NCBI GenBank assembly: GCA_030263615.1
Contig: SZPH01000026.1
Span: forward strand, 1-39,073
Source: Villigracilis sp900696595
GTDB taxonomy: Bacteria > Chloroflexota > Anaerolineae > Anaerolineales > Villigracilaceae
Direction of reading: 5' to 3'
Length of the DNA stretch: 39,073 bases
The translations under genes were made by a program, and so were the position numbers. The stretch's first letter is position 1; each line of letters starts with the position of its first letter. Under the pieces are notes generated by a model that had not been told where the DNA came from, did not search any database, and worked only from the letters and a program-made list of their open reading frames with translations. Positions 17,261 through 25,406 of the stretch are shown here, in pieces.

Positions 17261-18451
17261 TTACTTTTTTGCGTTTTTCCTTCCATGCCCCATGATTCTT
17301 TGGTATGAAGTCATCCATTCATGCAGGATGTTCATCATCTCCTGCATTTGTTTTTCCGAGACATCCGCGGTCTGATGCGCCTGGTCGCGCAGGGCTTGCG
17401 CGATTTCGCTCATGGCGATCGTGCGTTCCTCGCTTTTTTGCACTTCTTTGCGCAGGTCGCGCAGGGTTTCCTCGGTGGACAGGTTGTATCCGGTCCAGCG
17501 TTTTTGGTCGTCGGCTTTGAAACTGATCCATTCCTGGCGCAGGCGTTCCTCGGCGAGTCTCTGCATTTCGGTCACTTCGTTGATGCGCCGCTCGAGTTTG
17601 GCGTTGATGTCCAGATAGTTTTCCTGCGCTTTTTTTGCGCCGCGCAGGGCTTCTTCCAGTTTCTGCGTCTGTTGATCTATGGCTTCGGCGTCCTTTTGAA
17701 AGGCGCTGAATTTTTCCTGCCATTCCTTCCAGCCGCGATCGCGATCCACCTGCGCTATGCGTTGTTCGTCGAGGAATGAGGCTTGCGCCTGTTTCCTTTC
17801 GGTTTCGGAGGATAACAGTTCGGCGAAGCGGCTTTCGATGTTGCGGACGGTGTCCGACTGTATGATGGATTTGTCGCGGTTTTCATCTATGCGTTTTCGC
17901 AGGGCGGTCAATTCGCCCTGGATGTCTGCGACGCGCTTCAAGTCGTTCTTGCGCGCCTCTTCGTTTGCAAGCAGGGTATGACGCACATCTTCGCTCGCGC
18001 GCCGGGTTTCGTCAATCGAAGCCCTCAAACCACGGATGTCGTTCATGATGCGCTGGCTTTCGTCGGCTCGCTCTTTGAGTTGTTTCCTGAACTCAGCCGG
18101 GACGAACGACGCTTTTAACTGAATCAATCCTTTTTGTACCTCGCCGATGTCGCTTTGCAGGCGTTTGGCGGCTTCCTTGTCCGATTTTGTTCGGGATTTT
18201 TCGTTCTCGTCCATCAGTTTGACGAGGTCGGCGCGCTGTTTCGAAAGCATGGATTCGAACTGCTCCACGCGCTTCATGACGGGCGAGATCTCGGTCGCTT
18301 GTTTTCCGAGGGTTTTTATCTGTTTCGTCGCGGCGTTGACCGTTGTTTCGAAGGATGCCACGCTTTCCTTGAGCGCGGCGAGCGCGTCTTTCATCTCGCG
18401 TTGTTGCTTGTCTAAAAAATCGAGGCGTTTGAGGATCTGTTCAAATTCCAT
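17261..18451 (-). CDS. Long coiled-coil protein of unknown function
   Basis: A 396-residue protein that is almost wholly charged, heptad-patterned alpha helix, without signal peptide, membrane segment or recognised catalytic motif. Stretches such as RLDFLDKQQREMKDAL and KLEEALRGAKKAQENYL show typical coiled-coil spacing. A Trp-containing helix lies near residues 235-245, and a basic tail (GRKNAKK) closes the protein. It resembles general coiled-coil structural proteins and no family can be named. Its 3' end is 23 bp from that of the ATPase gene, which itself ends in a coiled coil, so the two may interact; that is inference. CCGGAG before the ATG and a TATAAT box at 18475-18480 support the start. 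Confidence 0.75.
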   Translation of the reverse strand: MEFEQILKRLDFLDKQQREMKDALAALKESVASFETTVNAATKQIKTLGKQATEISPVMKRVEQFESMLSKQRADLVKLMDENEKSRTKSDKEAAKRLQSDIGEVQKGLIQLKASFVPAEFRKQLKERADESQRIMNDIRGLRASIDETRRASEDVRHTLLANEEARKNDLKRVADIQGELTALRKRIDENRDKSIIQSDTVRNIESRFAELLSSETERKQAQASFLDEQRIAQVDRDRGWKEWQEKFSAFQKDAEAIDQQTQKLEEALRGAKKAQENYLDINAKLERRINEVTEMQRLAEERLRQEWISFKADDQKRWTGYNLSTEETLRDLRKEVQKSEERTIAMSEIAQALRDQAHQTADVSEKQMQEMMNILHEWMTSYQRIMGHGRKNAKK

Positions 18452-18474
18452 TTCGGCTCCGGTGGTTGCGCGGG

Positions 18475-18503
18475 ATTATACCCGCTTGCAGGCGCAGTCT
18501 CTA
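18475..18503 (-). promoter_or_regulatory. Promoter of the coiled-coil gene
   Basis: On the minus strand, a consensus TATAAT (18475-18480) has TAGAGA (18498-18503) 17 bp upstream. It overlaps the last codons of the upstream membrane gene, so the coiled-coil gene can be transcribed independently of that operon. Confidence 0.6.
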
Positions 18504-19898
18504 TTGCGCGATGTGTTCGAACAGGGCGGGCAGGCTGGAGAGAAAAGGCTGAAGAACCTGCGGGAATAATCCGATGAGAAACAAACCGAACGCTCCAATT
18601 CCCAGCATTGCGGCTTGGCGCCGGGTCTCGTTCAATTCCCAGCGGGGGGGGGCGTCAGCCATGACGAATGAGGCGAGCGACCGGAGCGCGGCGACGAGCA
18701 AACCCGATAACCCCAAAAACGCCCACAGGGCGGCGCTCAGGGACTGGGCCGAAAGCGCCTGCCAGAGCGCCAGCCGCGAGGGAAAGCCCGCCAGGAGCGG
18801 AAAGCCCGCCATCGAAAGATGGGCGATGATGAGCGCGCCGGTTGCGACGGGGTAGACTCGCGCCAGCCCTTGAACGTCGCTGAGTTTAAGACGATATGCC
18901 TTGCGCTTGATTATGGATAGCGCGAGCGCCCAGAGGCTCAATTCCAGCCCGCGCGGCAGGAGGGCAAGAAAGGCGATATCGAGCAGGTTGGGCGTCCGCA
19001 AACCGAGCGCGATCAGAAACAAGCCGGTTTCGGCGATTGCGGCGTAACCGAAAATCCTGCCGAGATGACGCTGTAAAGCGCACAGCAAACCGCCGGTGAC
19101 TGTCATGATCACCCCCGCGTATAGAATCGCGTCGGCGATTTGGCTTGTGTTTTTCAGCCATACATATCGGTCAAGGAATCCCAGCGCAAAGATGACGGTG
19201 AAGACGGGCAACGCCCAGAGCAGGAATCCGACCGCGTAGGGGGTGGATTCATCCATCAATTGCGGAATCCAACTATAGAGGGGGAAGACCGCGAACAGAA
19301 AGGCGAAGCCGAGGCTGAGCGTCACGCCGGATTGCAGGGCGGTGCGCAAATCGCCGGGATTGGCTTCCACACCCGCCAGCATCCAGCCGGAAAAAAGGAT
19401 GAACGGCATGGCGAAGGTTTGATAGACGAGGAAACGCGCCACGCCGCGCCCGGGCTTTTGATGGAGCGGGACGAGCAACGGCACGACCAGCATGGCGGCG
19501 ACCTCCAACAGGAGCGCGGCGTACAGGAAAGGCTCCACGGCTATGGAGGCGGTCAGCAGCGAGACGATCATCAGCCCCAGCGAGACGAAGCGATGCGCCA
19601 TGCCAGCCGCATCTGCGCCGAAAAACCAGATCGCCGATATGCCGAAGATTGCGGCAAGCAGGGGACCGTCGGCGGAAGTGAACTCAAACGCGCGCCCGAA
19701 GACCTGGATGGCGGGCGAGATCTTGAAGGAGACCGAGCCAATGAGCATGGCGGCATCAATGGGGATGAAGAGCGCGATCAGCGAGAGGATGGCGGCGATT
19801 GCGCCTCCGATCTGTGAGGCGTACTTGTCTCCCAACAGGAACAGGATCAGCGTCCCGGCGATGAAGGGCAGCGCGATCCAAATGATTGGGGCGCTCAT
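18501..19898 (-). CDS. Complex I/Mrp-type proton-translocating membrane subunit (NuoM/N-like), degenerate
   Basis: A 465-residue protein with about 12-14 membrane helices in the pattern of the NuoL/M/N and MrpA/D family (Proton_antipo_M). Recognisable parts are LYAALLLEVAAML, where the transmembrane-5 glutamate sits, and FPLYSWIPQLMDESTPYAVG, equivalent to the P-H-W-L-P-D-A-H region. HLGRIFGYAAIAETGLFL, equivalent to the helix 10 region, is also present. Lysines expected in the helix 7 and 8 positions are not obvious, so proton pumping is uncertain. The ATG overlaps the stop of the preceding gene by four bases, which indicates translational coupling. It is the last of three membrane genes. 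The family call is good and the subunit assignment tentative. Confidence 0.8.
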   Translation of the reverse strand: MSAPIIWIALPFIAGTLILFLLGDKYASQIGGAIAAILSLIALFIPIDAAMLIGSVSFKISPAIQVFGRAFEFTSADGPLLAAIFGISAIWFFGADAAGMAHRFVSLGLMIVSLLTASIAVEPFLYAALLLEVAAMLVVPLLVPLHQKPGRGVARFLVYQTFAMPFILFSGWMLAGVEANPGDLRTALQSGVTLSLGFAFLFAVFPLYSWIPQLMDESTPYAVGFLLWALPVFTVIFALGFLDRYVWLKNTSQIADAILYAGVIMTVTGGLLCALQRHLGRIFGYAAIAETGLFLIALGLRTPNLLDIAFLALLPRGLELSLWALALSIIKRKAYRLKLSDVQGLARVYPVATGALIIAHLSMAGFPLLAGFPSRLALWQALSAQSLSAALWAFLGLSGLLVAALRSLASFVMADAPPRWELNETRRQAAMLGIGAFGLFLIGLFPQVLQPFLSSLPALFEHIAQ

Positions 19899-20512
19899 AA
19901 TGTTTCATCCTCCGGTTCGATCAGTGGGACGGAACCGGCAACGAGCAAGTACGCGCCGAGCGCGCCCAGCCCGAGAGTGATTGCGGATAACAAACCCGTG
20001 ACCAGGATGGCGGTCTCCATTGCGGCGTAGAAGATCTCGAAACCGGAGAGCATTGTCAGCAAGCCAATTGTCACGCGCAGAAGGTCGCCGGTGACGCCCA
20101 GTTGCGCAATGCCCGCGCCGATCAAGATCAAACCGCCGGCGATGACGGGCAAGCCCATGCCGGGGATGGCGTTATTGATTTGCGGGGTTCCGCCCGCGGC
20201 GGCGAACGCCACAACGCCCATCAGGATCAAACGGAAGGACGCTCCGCGCGGATAGAACGAATCTTCGATCGTGGAGCCGGGTTGCGTGAGGCTCAAACGG
20301 GTCATGCCCAGGACGGCAATCGCCATCCAGCCGGCGATCAATTTGACCGAACCCATCGCCAGCGGCAGGTGGCGGGTCGTGAGCCAGAACGAGGCGAGAT
20401 ATTGAAGGGCAAGCGCGCCGAGACTTACCCGCCAATCGCGGCTGATCAAAATGACCGCGGACGCCGCCAACGCCAGCGCAACCGCAACCCATGAGACAAT
20501 TTCAACGACCAT
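19895..20512 (-). CDS. Membrane subunit resembling HyfE/NuoK
   Basis: A 205-residue protein with about six or seven membrane helices. The C-terminal third (LLTMLSGFEIFYAAMETAILVTGLLS) has the NuoK-like pattern of small helices with buried glutamates. The overall length fits hydrogenase-4 subunit HyfE (a NuoK-like protein with extra N-terminal helices). ATG 20510-20512 is preferred because it follows the TAA of the upstream gene by one base. The frame also has a TTG start at 20533 that would overlap that gene. Its stop overlaps the ATG of the next gene by four bases. Placement between two NuoL/M/N-like genes supports a membrane-arm complex. Subunit identity is tentative. Confidence 0.65.
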   Translation of the reverse strand: MVVEIVSWVAVALALAASAVILISRDWRVSLGALALQYLASFWLTTRHLPLAMGSVKLIAGWMAIAVLGMTRLSLTQPGSTIEDSFYPRGASFRLILMGVVAFAAAGGTPQINNAIPGMGLPVIAGGLILIGAGIAQLGVTGDLLRVTIGLLTMLSGFEIFYAAMETAILVTGLLSAITLGLGALGAYLLVAGSVPLIEPEDETL

Positions 20513-20513
20513 A

Positions 20514-22058
20514 TTATTGAATGCCCCCGGCAATAATGGAGATGAACAGCGCCATAAATAGCAGCGTCCACATGATGCCGCCTTCGCCTTCGAGCGCGTC
20601 GGTCACGGCAAGACCCAGCCGCGCCAGCCCGCGATACATGGACCAAAGCCCCTGATACATGCCGTTGATTCCCGAACCAGCCGCGCTGACCCAATGGGCG
20701 CGGGCAGGGTTGAGGACGCGAAAACGCCTGCTTCCCCAGACCAGGCCCAGGGCGAGGAGCGAAGCGGCAGGGGCGAAGATCAAATTTCCGATTTGCAGGG
20801 CGCTGTCCCAGCCGAGGAATCCCAAAAGCAGTTGAACGATCAATAATAAAACTATCCCAGCCGGGTAGGCGCCTCTTGCCCATGCGGGTTGATCTGCGAG
20901 CGAGTCGTCCCCGCTTGGACGCAGCGCATGGCGGACGAATCCGGCGGTCATTAATGCCTGCGCCGCAAGCGCGAACGGAAAGAAGAAACCCAGGCTTCCC
21001 GTCCATGCCGAAGCGGTGAGCGAAAAAGGCAGGCTGGAAAGACTCCACGCGCCGCCGAGCAGAGCGCGGTTAAGACGCGCATCCTGAACCGATGAAAGAA
21101 AAAGCGCGCCGCCTGCAAGGATCAAGGCGCACGCCCAGGCCGCCGCGCCGGTCGGGCTGCCGCTCAACGCGCTCAGGACGGAAAGCGCCGCAATGCCGAT
21201 CATCCAATACGGGCGTCCCGTCAATTCATCCGGCGAGCGAAGCCACATCCAACCGCCGTAAAGCGCGGCGACGGATGCGAAGAACGCCAGGAACGGGGTC
21301 GCGCCTGACGGGACGATCAATCCGCGACCCAGCGCGCCCAACGATGCGACCGCGCCGACAAGCCGCAGCGCCGTGCCAAAACCGCGCCGCAACGCCGACC
21401 CGGCGTCGTAAGGGAGGTGAAGCGGAAACACGCCGAGTCGCAGTCCCACCGCTATTACAAGATACGCTCCCGCGCTGGAAGGGATGGATTGAAACGTATA
21501 ACCCGACCCGTTGGAAAAACTTGTTATGTAAGACCACAGTAAAAACGCGCTTCCGGCGATCCTGGTGGCAAACGAAATAACCGCCCGCTCGTTGTTGCGC
21601 GCGCTCTGCGCCGAACTGAGTTGAGCAAGCAGTTCGGCGAGGTCGAGCGAAGACCACATCAAAACCAGCGTCACAGGGTTGTTTGCCGCGACCGCCAGCG
21701 CGCCGAAGCCGCCCAAAGCCAGGGCGCCAATCCATGAAAATGAATGGACTGAAACGCGCCTTATCGCTCCGGTCAAAAGTATGGAAAGAATCAGGGCGAA
21801 GATGCTCGTCGCCAGCGCCCAGGAGACTCCGTCTGCCCGGAAGGAGATCGGCGTGGGGAAGACGGCAAGCGGCTGCCAGGCAGGCAGTATCCAATCGAAA
21901 GGCATCACGGCAAGCCATGCAAAGACGCCGAAAAACCCAAGCGCCGCGCCGCCGGTCGCCACGAGCCAGCCGTAGCGCGCATTCGGCTGCGTCGCGCGCA
22001 GAATAACCAACGCGAGCGCCGGGACGAAAAGAAAAAGACAGGGGATCAGGATCAACAT
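20514..22058 (-). CDS. Complex I/hydrogenase-4-type antiporter-like membrane subunit, key lysines replaced
   Basis: A 514-residue polytopic protein, first gene of a three-gene operon. The order of helices and partial motifs fits the NuoL/M/N family. SSLDLAELL occupies the helix 5 glutamate region, and GLRLGVFPLHLPYDAG matches the helix 8 region with its P-x-H. In the family a lysine normally precedes this proline region and another sits in helix 7; here both appear as arginine. A C-terminal soluble-to-membrane extension (about 455-514) follows. No peripheral complex I, hydrogenase or Mrp E/F/G genes are nearby. The complex may be a shortened module using subunits encoded elsewhere. An extended -10 box lies at 22070-22078. 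Confidence 0.75.
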   Translation of the reverse strand: MLILIPCLFLFVPALALVILRATQPNARYGWLVATGGAALGFFGVFAWLAVMPFDWILPAWQPLAVFPTPISFRADGVSWALATSIFALILSILLTGAIRRVSVHSFSWIGALALGGFGALAVAANNPVTLVLMWSSLDLAELLAQLSSAQSARNNERAVISFATRIAGSAFLLWSYITSFSNGSGYTFQSIPSSAGAYLVIAVGLRLGVFPLHLPYDAGSALRRGFGTALRLVGAVASLGALGRGLIVPSGATPFLAFFASVAALYGGWMWLRSPDELTGRPYWMIGIAALSVLSALSGSPTGAAAWACALILAGGALFLSSVQDARLNRALLGGAWSLSSLPFSLTASAWTGSLGFFFPFALAAQALMTAGFVRHALRPSGDDSLADQPAWARGAYPAGIVLLLIVQLLLGFLGWDSALQIGNLIFAPAASLLALGLVWGSRRFRVLNPARAHWVSAAGSGINGMYQGLWSMYRGLARLGLAVTDALEGEGGIMWTLLFMALFISIIAGGIQ

Positions 22059-22069
22059 GGAAGGACATA

Positions 22070-22078
22070 ATTGTATCA
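22070..22078 (-). promoter_or_regulatory. Extended -10 promoter of the membrane-subunit operon
   Basis: TGATACAAT on the minus strand (22070-22078) gives a TG-extended -10 box 11 bases before the ATG at 22058. No Shine-Dalgarno is visible. The divergent DUF3048 gene has its own extended -10 in the same 111-bp gap. Confidence 0.55.
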
Positions 22079-22154
22079 GGATTATCTTCGCGACATTCGC
22101 ATCGCGCTCCCGCCGCCGCTTCGACGAGACCGGCGAAATCCGGCGAAAGGGGTT

Positions 22155-22163
22155 TGGTACAAT
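22155..22163 (+). promoter_or_regulatory. Extended -10 promoter of the DUF3048 gene, leaderless geometry
   Basis: TGGTACAAT (22155-22163) ends six bases before ATG 22170. Transcription would start at the ATG itself. No Shine-Dalgarno is present. The spacing is the same as in the PHP gene promoter. Confidence 0.65.
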
Positions 22164-22169
22164 CCGCCC

Positions 22170-23465
22170 ATGATGTATGGAATATCCCGACTTAACCGGC
22201 GGGGATGCAACCTTTGGAGTTTGATCTTCGTTTCAATCGTTGCCTGCGCCGCGCCCCCTCCCGCTTCGATCCCCGCCCCGACACCGATCTCCGAACCTGT
22301 CCCTTTTCCCACGCTGACGCCTTTTCAACCGGCGTCCGACTCTTCGCCCGACCCGTACGCTTCACTTAACACACCGCAAGCCGCGCCGACCTTCACTCCC
22401 TACCCGACTCAAATTGTCATCCCGCAGGATAGTTCCGCGCCTGTGAATCCCAACTCCGAGGCGGGAGGAATGGCAACGTTCTACAATCCCTTGACTGGCC
22501 TGCCTGTGGACGACCCGGCCTTTCTTCAGCGCCGCCCCCTGGCGATTAAGATCGGCAACTCGCCCGATTATGTCCGACCGCAATCCGGTTTGAGTCTTGC
22601 CGATGTCGTTTACGAATACTACATCGAATGGGGGGATACGCGCTTCGTCGGCATTTTCTACAGCAACGCCTCCATCGCCGAGAGGGTGGGTCCCGTCCGT
22701 TCGGGGCGTTATTTCGACGAACACCTCGTCCGCATGTATCACGCCTACCTGATGTTCAAAGGCGCCGACCCGCGCGAATTGGATTATTTTCATTCGCTCG
22801 ATATCGCTCCGTTCTTTATCACCGTTGGTTTTGGAAACTGCCCGCCTTATTTTATGGGGCCGTATAAGCGCGAAGGCTACAACAACGTCTTCTTCAACGC
22901 CGCAAAATGGGAGGCGTGTACGACCAAAAAAGGCTGGGACAACAGCCCGCAAACCCTGAGCGGCGGCTTCTTTTCGGAGGAGACGCCGCAAAGCCCGACG
23001 GTCGTCGCGCGCATCTACAATTATTTTTCGGCGGTCAATTACAGCTTCTGGGCGTACGAACCCGAACGGCAAAATTACGTCCGCTATCAGGAGACCAAAG
23101 ACCTGGTGAATCGCAAGGTCGAAGTGTACGATATTTTATACGACGATTTTACGCGCGAACCCGTCACCGCGGATAATGTCGTCGTCCTGTTCGTGCCGTA
23201 TATCTTTACCAATCAAAACCAGGCGCAGGATGAGGTCTACAATCCGCAGTTGATTGATTACGGAGACGCCTACGTCTTCCGCGACGGACTCGCCATCCCG
23301 GCGCGCTGGAATCGCGCCGCCATAGACCAGCCTTTCATCCTCACCCATCCGGACGGTTCTCCCATCTACCTGCGCCCCGGGCGGACGTTCTATGAATTGA
23401 TGGGCGTGACTTCCCGCAAATTTACGGAGGGGACCGAATGGCGTTTTGAGTTCGTGACGCCGTGA
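22170..23465 (+). CDS. DUF3048 lipoprotein (YerB-like)
   Basis: A 431-residue exported lipoprotein. The basic N-terminus and a short hydrophobic stretch lead to the lipobox IVAC, so the mature protein would be lipidated at about Cys-26. A Pro-rich tether (about 28-95) follows, then the DUF3048 domain. This starts near FYNPLTGLPVDDP and continues through RRPLAIKIGNS, ERVGPVRSGRY and the C-terminal DUF3048 partner domain. The frame is open to 22071. The ATG at 22170 is chosen because it gives a normal signal sequence and sits beside the -10 box. The function of YerB proteins is not settled. Location is the outer face of the membrane. The gene is divergent from the complex I-like operon. Confidence 0.88.
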   Translation: MMYGISRLNRRGCNLWSLIFVSIVACAAPPPASIPAPTPISEPVPFPTLTPFQPASDSSPDPYASLNTPQAAPTFTPYPTQIVIPQDSSAPVNPNSEAGGMATFYNPLTGLPVDDPAFLQRRPLAIKIGNSPDYVRPQSGLSLADVVYEYYIEWGDTRFVGIFYSNASIAERVGPVRSGRYFDEHLVRMYHAYLMFKGADPRELDYFHSLDIAPFFITVGFGNCPPYFMGPYKREGYNNVFFNAAKWEACTTKKGWDNSPQTLSGGFFSEETPQSPTVVARIYNYFSAVNYSFWAYEPERQNYVRYQETKDLVNRKVEVYDILYDDFTREPVTADNVVVLFVPYIFTNQNQAQDEVYNPQLIDYGDAYVFRDGLAIPARWNRAAIDQPFILTHPDGSPIYLRPGRTFYELMGVTSRKFTEGTEWRFEFVTP

Positions 23466-23471
23466 TGAATT

Positions 23472-23506
23472 CAGACTTCCGAAGTCTGCAAGACTTCGGA
23501 AGTCTG
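23472..23506. repeat. Intergenic nested palindrome, 16-bp perfect arms
   Basis: The arms 23472-23487 and 23491-23506 are perfect reverse complements with a three-base loop. Each arm contains AGACTTC-C-GAAGTCT, itself a palindrome. It fills the start of the 71-bp gap between the DUF3048 and zinc-ribbon genes. The same element family occurs at 4963 and 14626. Confidence 0.8.
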
Positions 23507-23536
23507 GGATAAAATGAACCCACTCCCGGAGTTCTC

Positions 23537-24043
23537 ATGACCTTCGACCCTGTCTTCCTCGCCAACCTCACCCTTGTGTTGACCGCCTTCGCCGGCGCGT
23601 TTCTCGTCGCCTTGTGGATCAGCCTCGTGGTGTGGACATACCGCGACATCCGCGCGCGCGCGCGCGACCCGTTTGTGCAAATGTTATCCGCGCTGCTTGT
23701 CGCCGTATTAAATTTGCCCGGCGTTCTGGTCTATCTCATCCTGCGCCCGCCGCGGACTTTGGAAGAGGAATATCAACGCACGCTGGAAGAAGAAGCGTTG
23801 CTTCAAGCGCTGGAAGACCTTCCCCTTTGCCCCGGATGCGAGCGCCGCGTCAAGGAGGATTGGCAGGTCTGCCCGAACTGTCACACGAAACTAAAGAAAT
23901 CCTGCCACAACTGTTCGCGGCTGATGGAACTTCCTTGGAACATCTGCCCGTTCTGCGGGACTCCCGCTCCCGGCGTGCGCCTCGAAGCCACCAGCCTCGA
24001 CGACGCGTTGCGCGGAATTAAAATCACCGACGAAGGGCAATAG
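23537..24043 (+). CDS. Membrane protein with double zinc ribbon
   Basis: A 168-residue protein. Two hydrophobic helices (about 8-34 and 52-72) are followed by a Glu-rich connector and four Cys pairs. The pairs are CPGC, CPNC, CHNC and CPFC, which form two zinc ribbons at about residues 98-145. It is probably anchored in the cytoplasmic membrane with the ribbons in the cytoplasm. Proteins of this design are common but not assigned a function. GGAG lies a few bases before the ATG, and a weak -10-like GATAAAAT follows the palindrome upstream. The stop codon TAG abuts the four-unit tandem repeat. No frameshift or missing cysteine is seen. Confidence 0.78.
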   Translation: MTFDPVFLANLTLVLTAFAGAFLVALWISLVVWTYRDIRARARDPFVQMLSALLVAVLNLPGVLVYLILRPPRTLEEEYQRTLEEEALLQALEDLPLCPGCERRVKEDWQVCPNCHTKLKKSCHNCSRLMELPWNICPFCGTPAPGVRLEATSLDDALRGIKITDEGQ

Positions 24044-24241
24044 TACGGCAAAGTTCACTTTGCCCCTTTGCGTGGACAAGGTAAACCTTGTCGTACGGCA
24101 AAGTTGACTTTGCCCCTTTGCGCGGACAAGGTAAACCTTGTCGTACGGCAAAGTTCACTTTGCCCCTTTGCGCGGACAAGGTAAACCTTGTCGTACGGCA
24201 AAGTTCACTTTGCCAATTGCGCGGACAAGGTAAACCTTGTC
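24043..24241. repeat. Four tandem 50-bp units, each with two hairpins
   Basis: Units start at 24043, 24093, 24143 and 24193 with an exact 50-bp period; the last unit is one base short. Each holds GGCAAAG-TTCA-CTTTGCC and GACAAGG-TAAA-CCTTGTC, two stem-loops with seven-base stems and four-base loops, joined by a short spacer. The units are nearly identical. The array fills the gap between the zinc-ribbon stop and the start of the enolase-superfamily gene. A diverged single unit is at 30568-30625. Confidence 0.9.
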
Positions 24242-24254
24242 CTACAGAAATATC

Positions 24255-25358
24255 ATGAAAATCGAATCTCTCACCCTCCACCACATCTCCATGCCGCTCG
24301 TCGCCCCGTTCGAAACCTCCTTCGGGCGCGAAACGGAGCGCGAGTGCGCCATCGTCGAAATTAAATCTGAAGGTTTAACCGGCTGGGGGGAATGTGTCGC
24401 ATCCTACAACCCCGGCTACAGTTACGAAACCACCGGCACAGCGATGCACATCCTCAAAGACTTCATCGCCCCGCTGATTCTCGGCAAAGATATAAAAGAC
24501 GCGCTCGATTTTCAAAACCGCGTCGAAGGCATTCGCGGACACCACCTCGCCAAAGCCGGGGTCGAAATGGCGCTGTGGGATTTGCTCGGAAAGCGCGAGG
24601 GCAAATCGCTCAGGCAATTATTTGGCGGCATAAGGGATAAAGTGGAAGTCGGCGTCTCGGTCGGGATTCAAGACTCGCCGGAGAAATTGATCGAAACCGT
24701 CGCCGGATTCGTCAAAGACGGATACGCCCGCGTCAAACTCAAGATCAAGCCCGGCAAGGACGTGTCTTTTGCCGGAGCCGTCCGCAGCGCCTTCCCGGAC
24801 ATCCGCCTGCAAGTGGATGCGAACTCCGCCTACTCGATGAACGACGCGGATTCGCTCAAACCGCTCGACGACCTGAACCTACTGCTCATCGAACAGCCGC
24901 TCTTTGAAGACGACATCTGGGATCACCATAAATTTCAGGCAAAGTTCAACACCCCCGTCTGTCTTGACGAAAGCATCGTCTCGCCGCGCCATGCGCGTTA
25001 CGCCATTGAAATGAAAGCCTGCAAGATCATCAACATCAAAGCCGGCAGGCTGGGCGGATTAAGTCAGGGAATCATGGTTCATGATCTGTGCCGCGAGAAC
25101 AACATGCCCGTCTGGTGCGGCGGAATGCTCGAGACCGGCATTGGGCGCGCCTCCAACCTTGCGCTGGCTTCATTGCCCAATTTCATTCTCCCCGGCGACG
25201 TCTCCGCTTCGGATCGCTATTACAAGCGCGATATTACGAACGAGCGATTCGTCCTCAACAGCGACTCGACCATTGACGTTCCCACAGGCCACGGCCTGGG
25301 CGTGACGGTGGACGAGGACGCGCTTAAGTCCTATACGCGGGAGAGGGTCGGCATGTAA
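24255..25358 (+). CDS. Enolase-superfamily enzyme: o-succinylbenzoate synthase / N-acylamino-acid racemase type
   Basis: A 367-residue member of the MenC/NAAAR group. The full catalytic set is present: K161-x-K163, metal ligands D188, E213 and D238, and the opposite lysine K262. This spacing closely matches characterised N-acylamino-acid racemases. Members of this group make o-succinylbenzoate for menaquinone, racemise N-acyl (including N-succinyl) amino acids, or do both. No other men genes are present. The neighbours do not include an N-succinyltransferase or acylase, so the physiological reaction is open. ATG 24255 is preferred over 24237, which lies inside the repeat edge. The gene starts 13 bp after the tandem-repeat array and has no clear Shine-Dalgarno sequence. 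Confidence 0.88.
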   Translation: MKIESLTLHHISMPLVAPFETSFGRETERECAIVEIKSEGLTGWGECVASYNPGYSYETTGTAMHILKDFIAPLILGKDIKDALDFQNRVEGIRGHHLAKAGVEMALWDLLGKREGKSLRQLFGGIRDKVEVGVSVGIQDSPEKLIETVAGFVKDGYARVKLKIKPGKDVSFAGAVRSAFPDIRLQVDANSAYSMNDADSLKPLDDLNLLLIEQPLFEDDIWDHHKFQAKFNTPVCLDESIVSPRHARYAIEMKACKIINIKAGRLGGLSQGIMVHDLCRENNMPVWCGGMLETGIGRASNLALASLPNFILPGDVSASDRYYKRDITNERFVLNSDSTIDVPTGHGLGVTVDEDALKSYTRERVGM

Positions 25359-25406
25359 ATGATCGGGGATATGGGCATTTAGGTTTCGTCGTCGGGACGG
25401 ATTTCC

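Noticed and set aside
15657..17318. 553-codon minus-strand open frame over the ATPase gene
   Set aside because: It is antisense to the linker and coiled-coil part of the ATPase gene and lacks any motif. The long frame is a codon-bias effect.
24043..24241. CRISPR array
   Set aside because: The four units are contiguous 50-bp copies without variable spacers, and no cas gene is present. Palindromic tandem repeats explain it.
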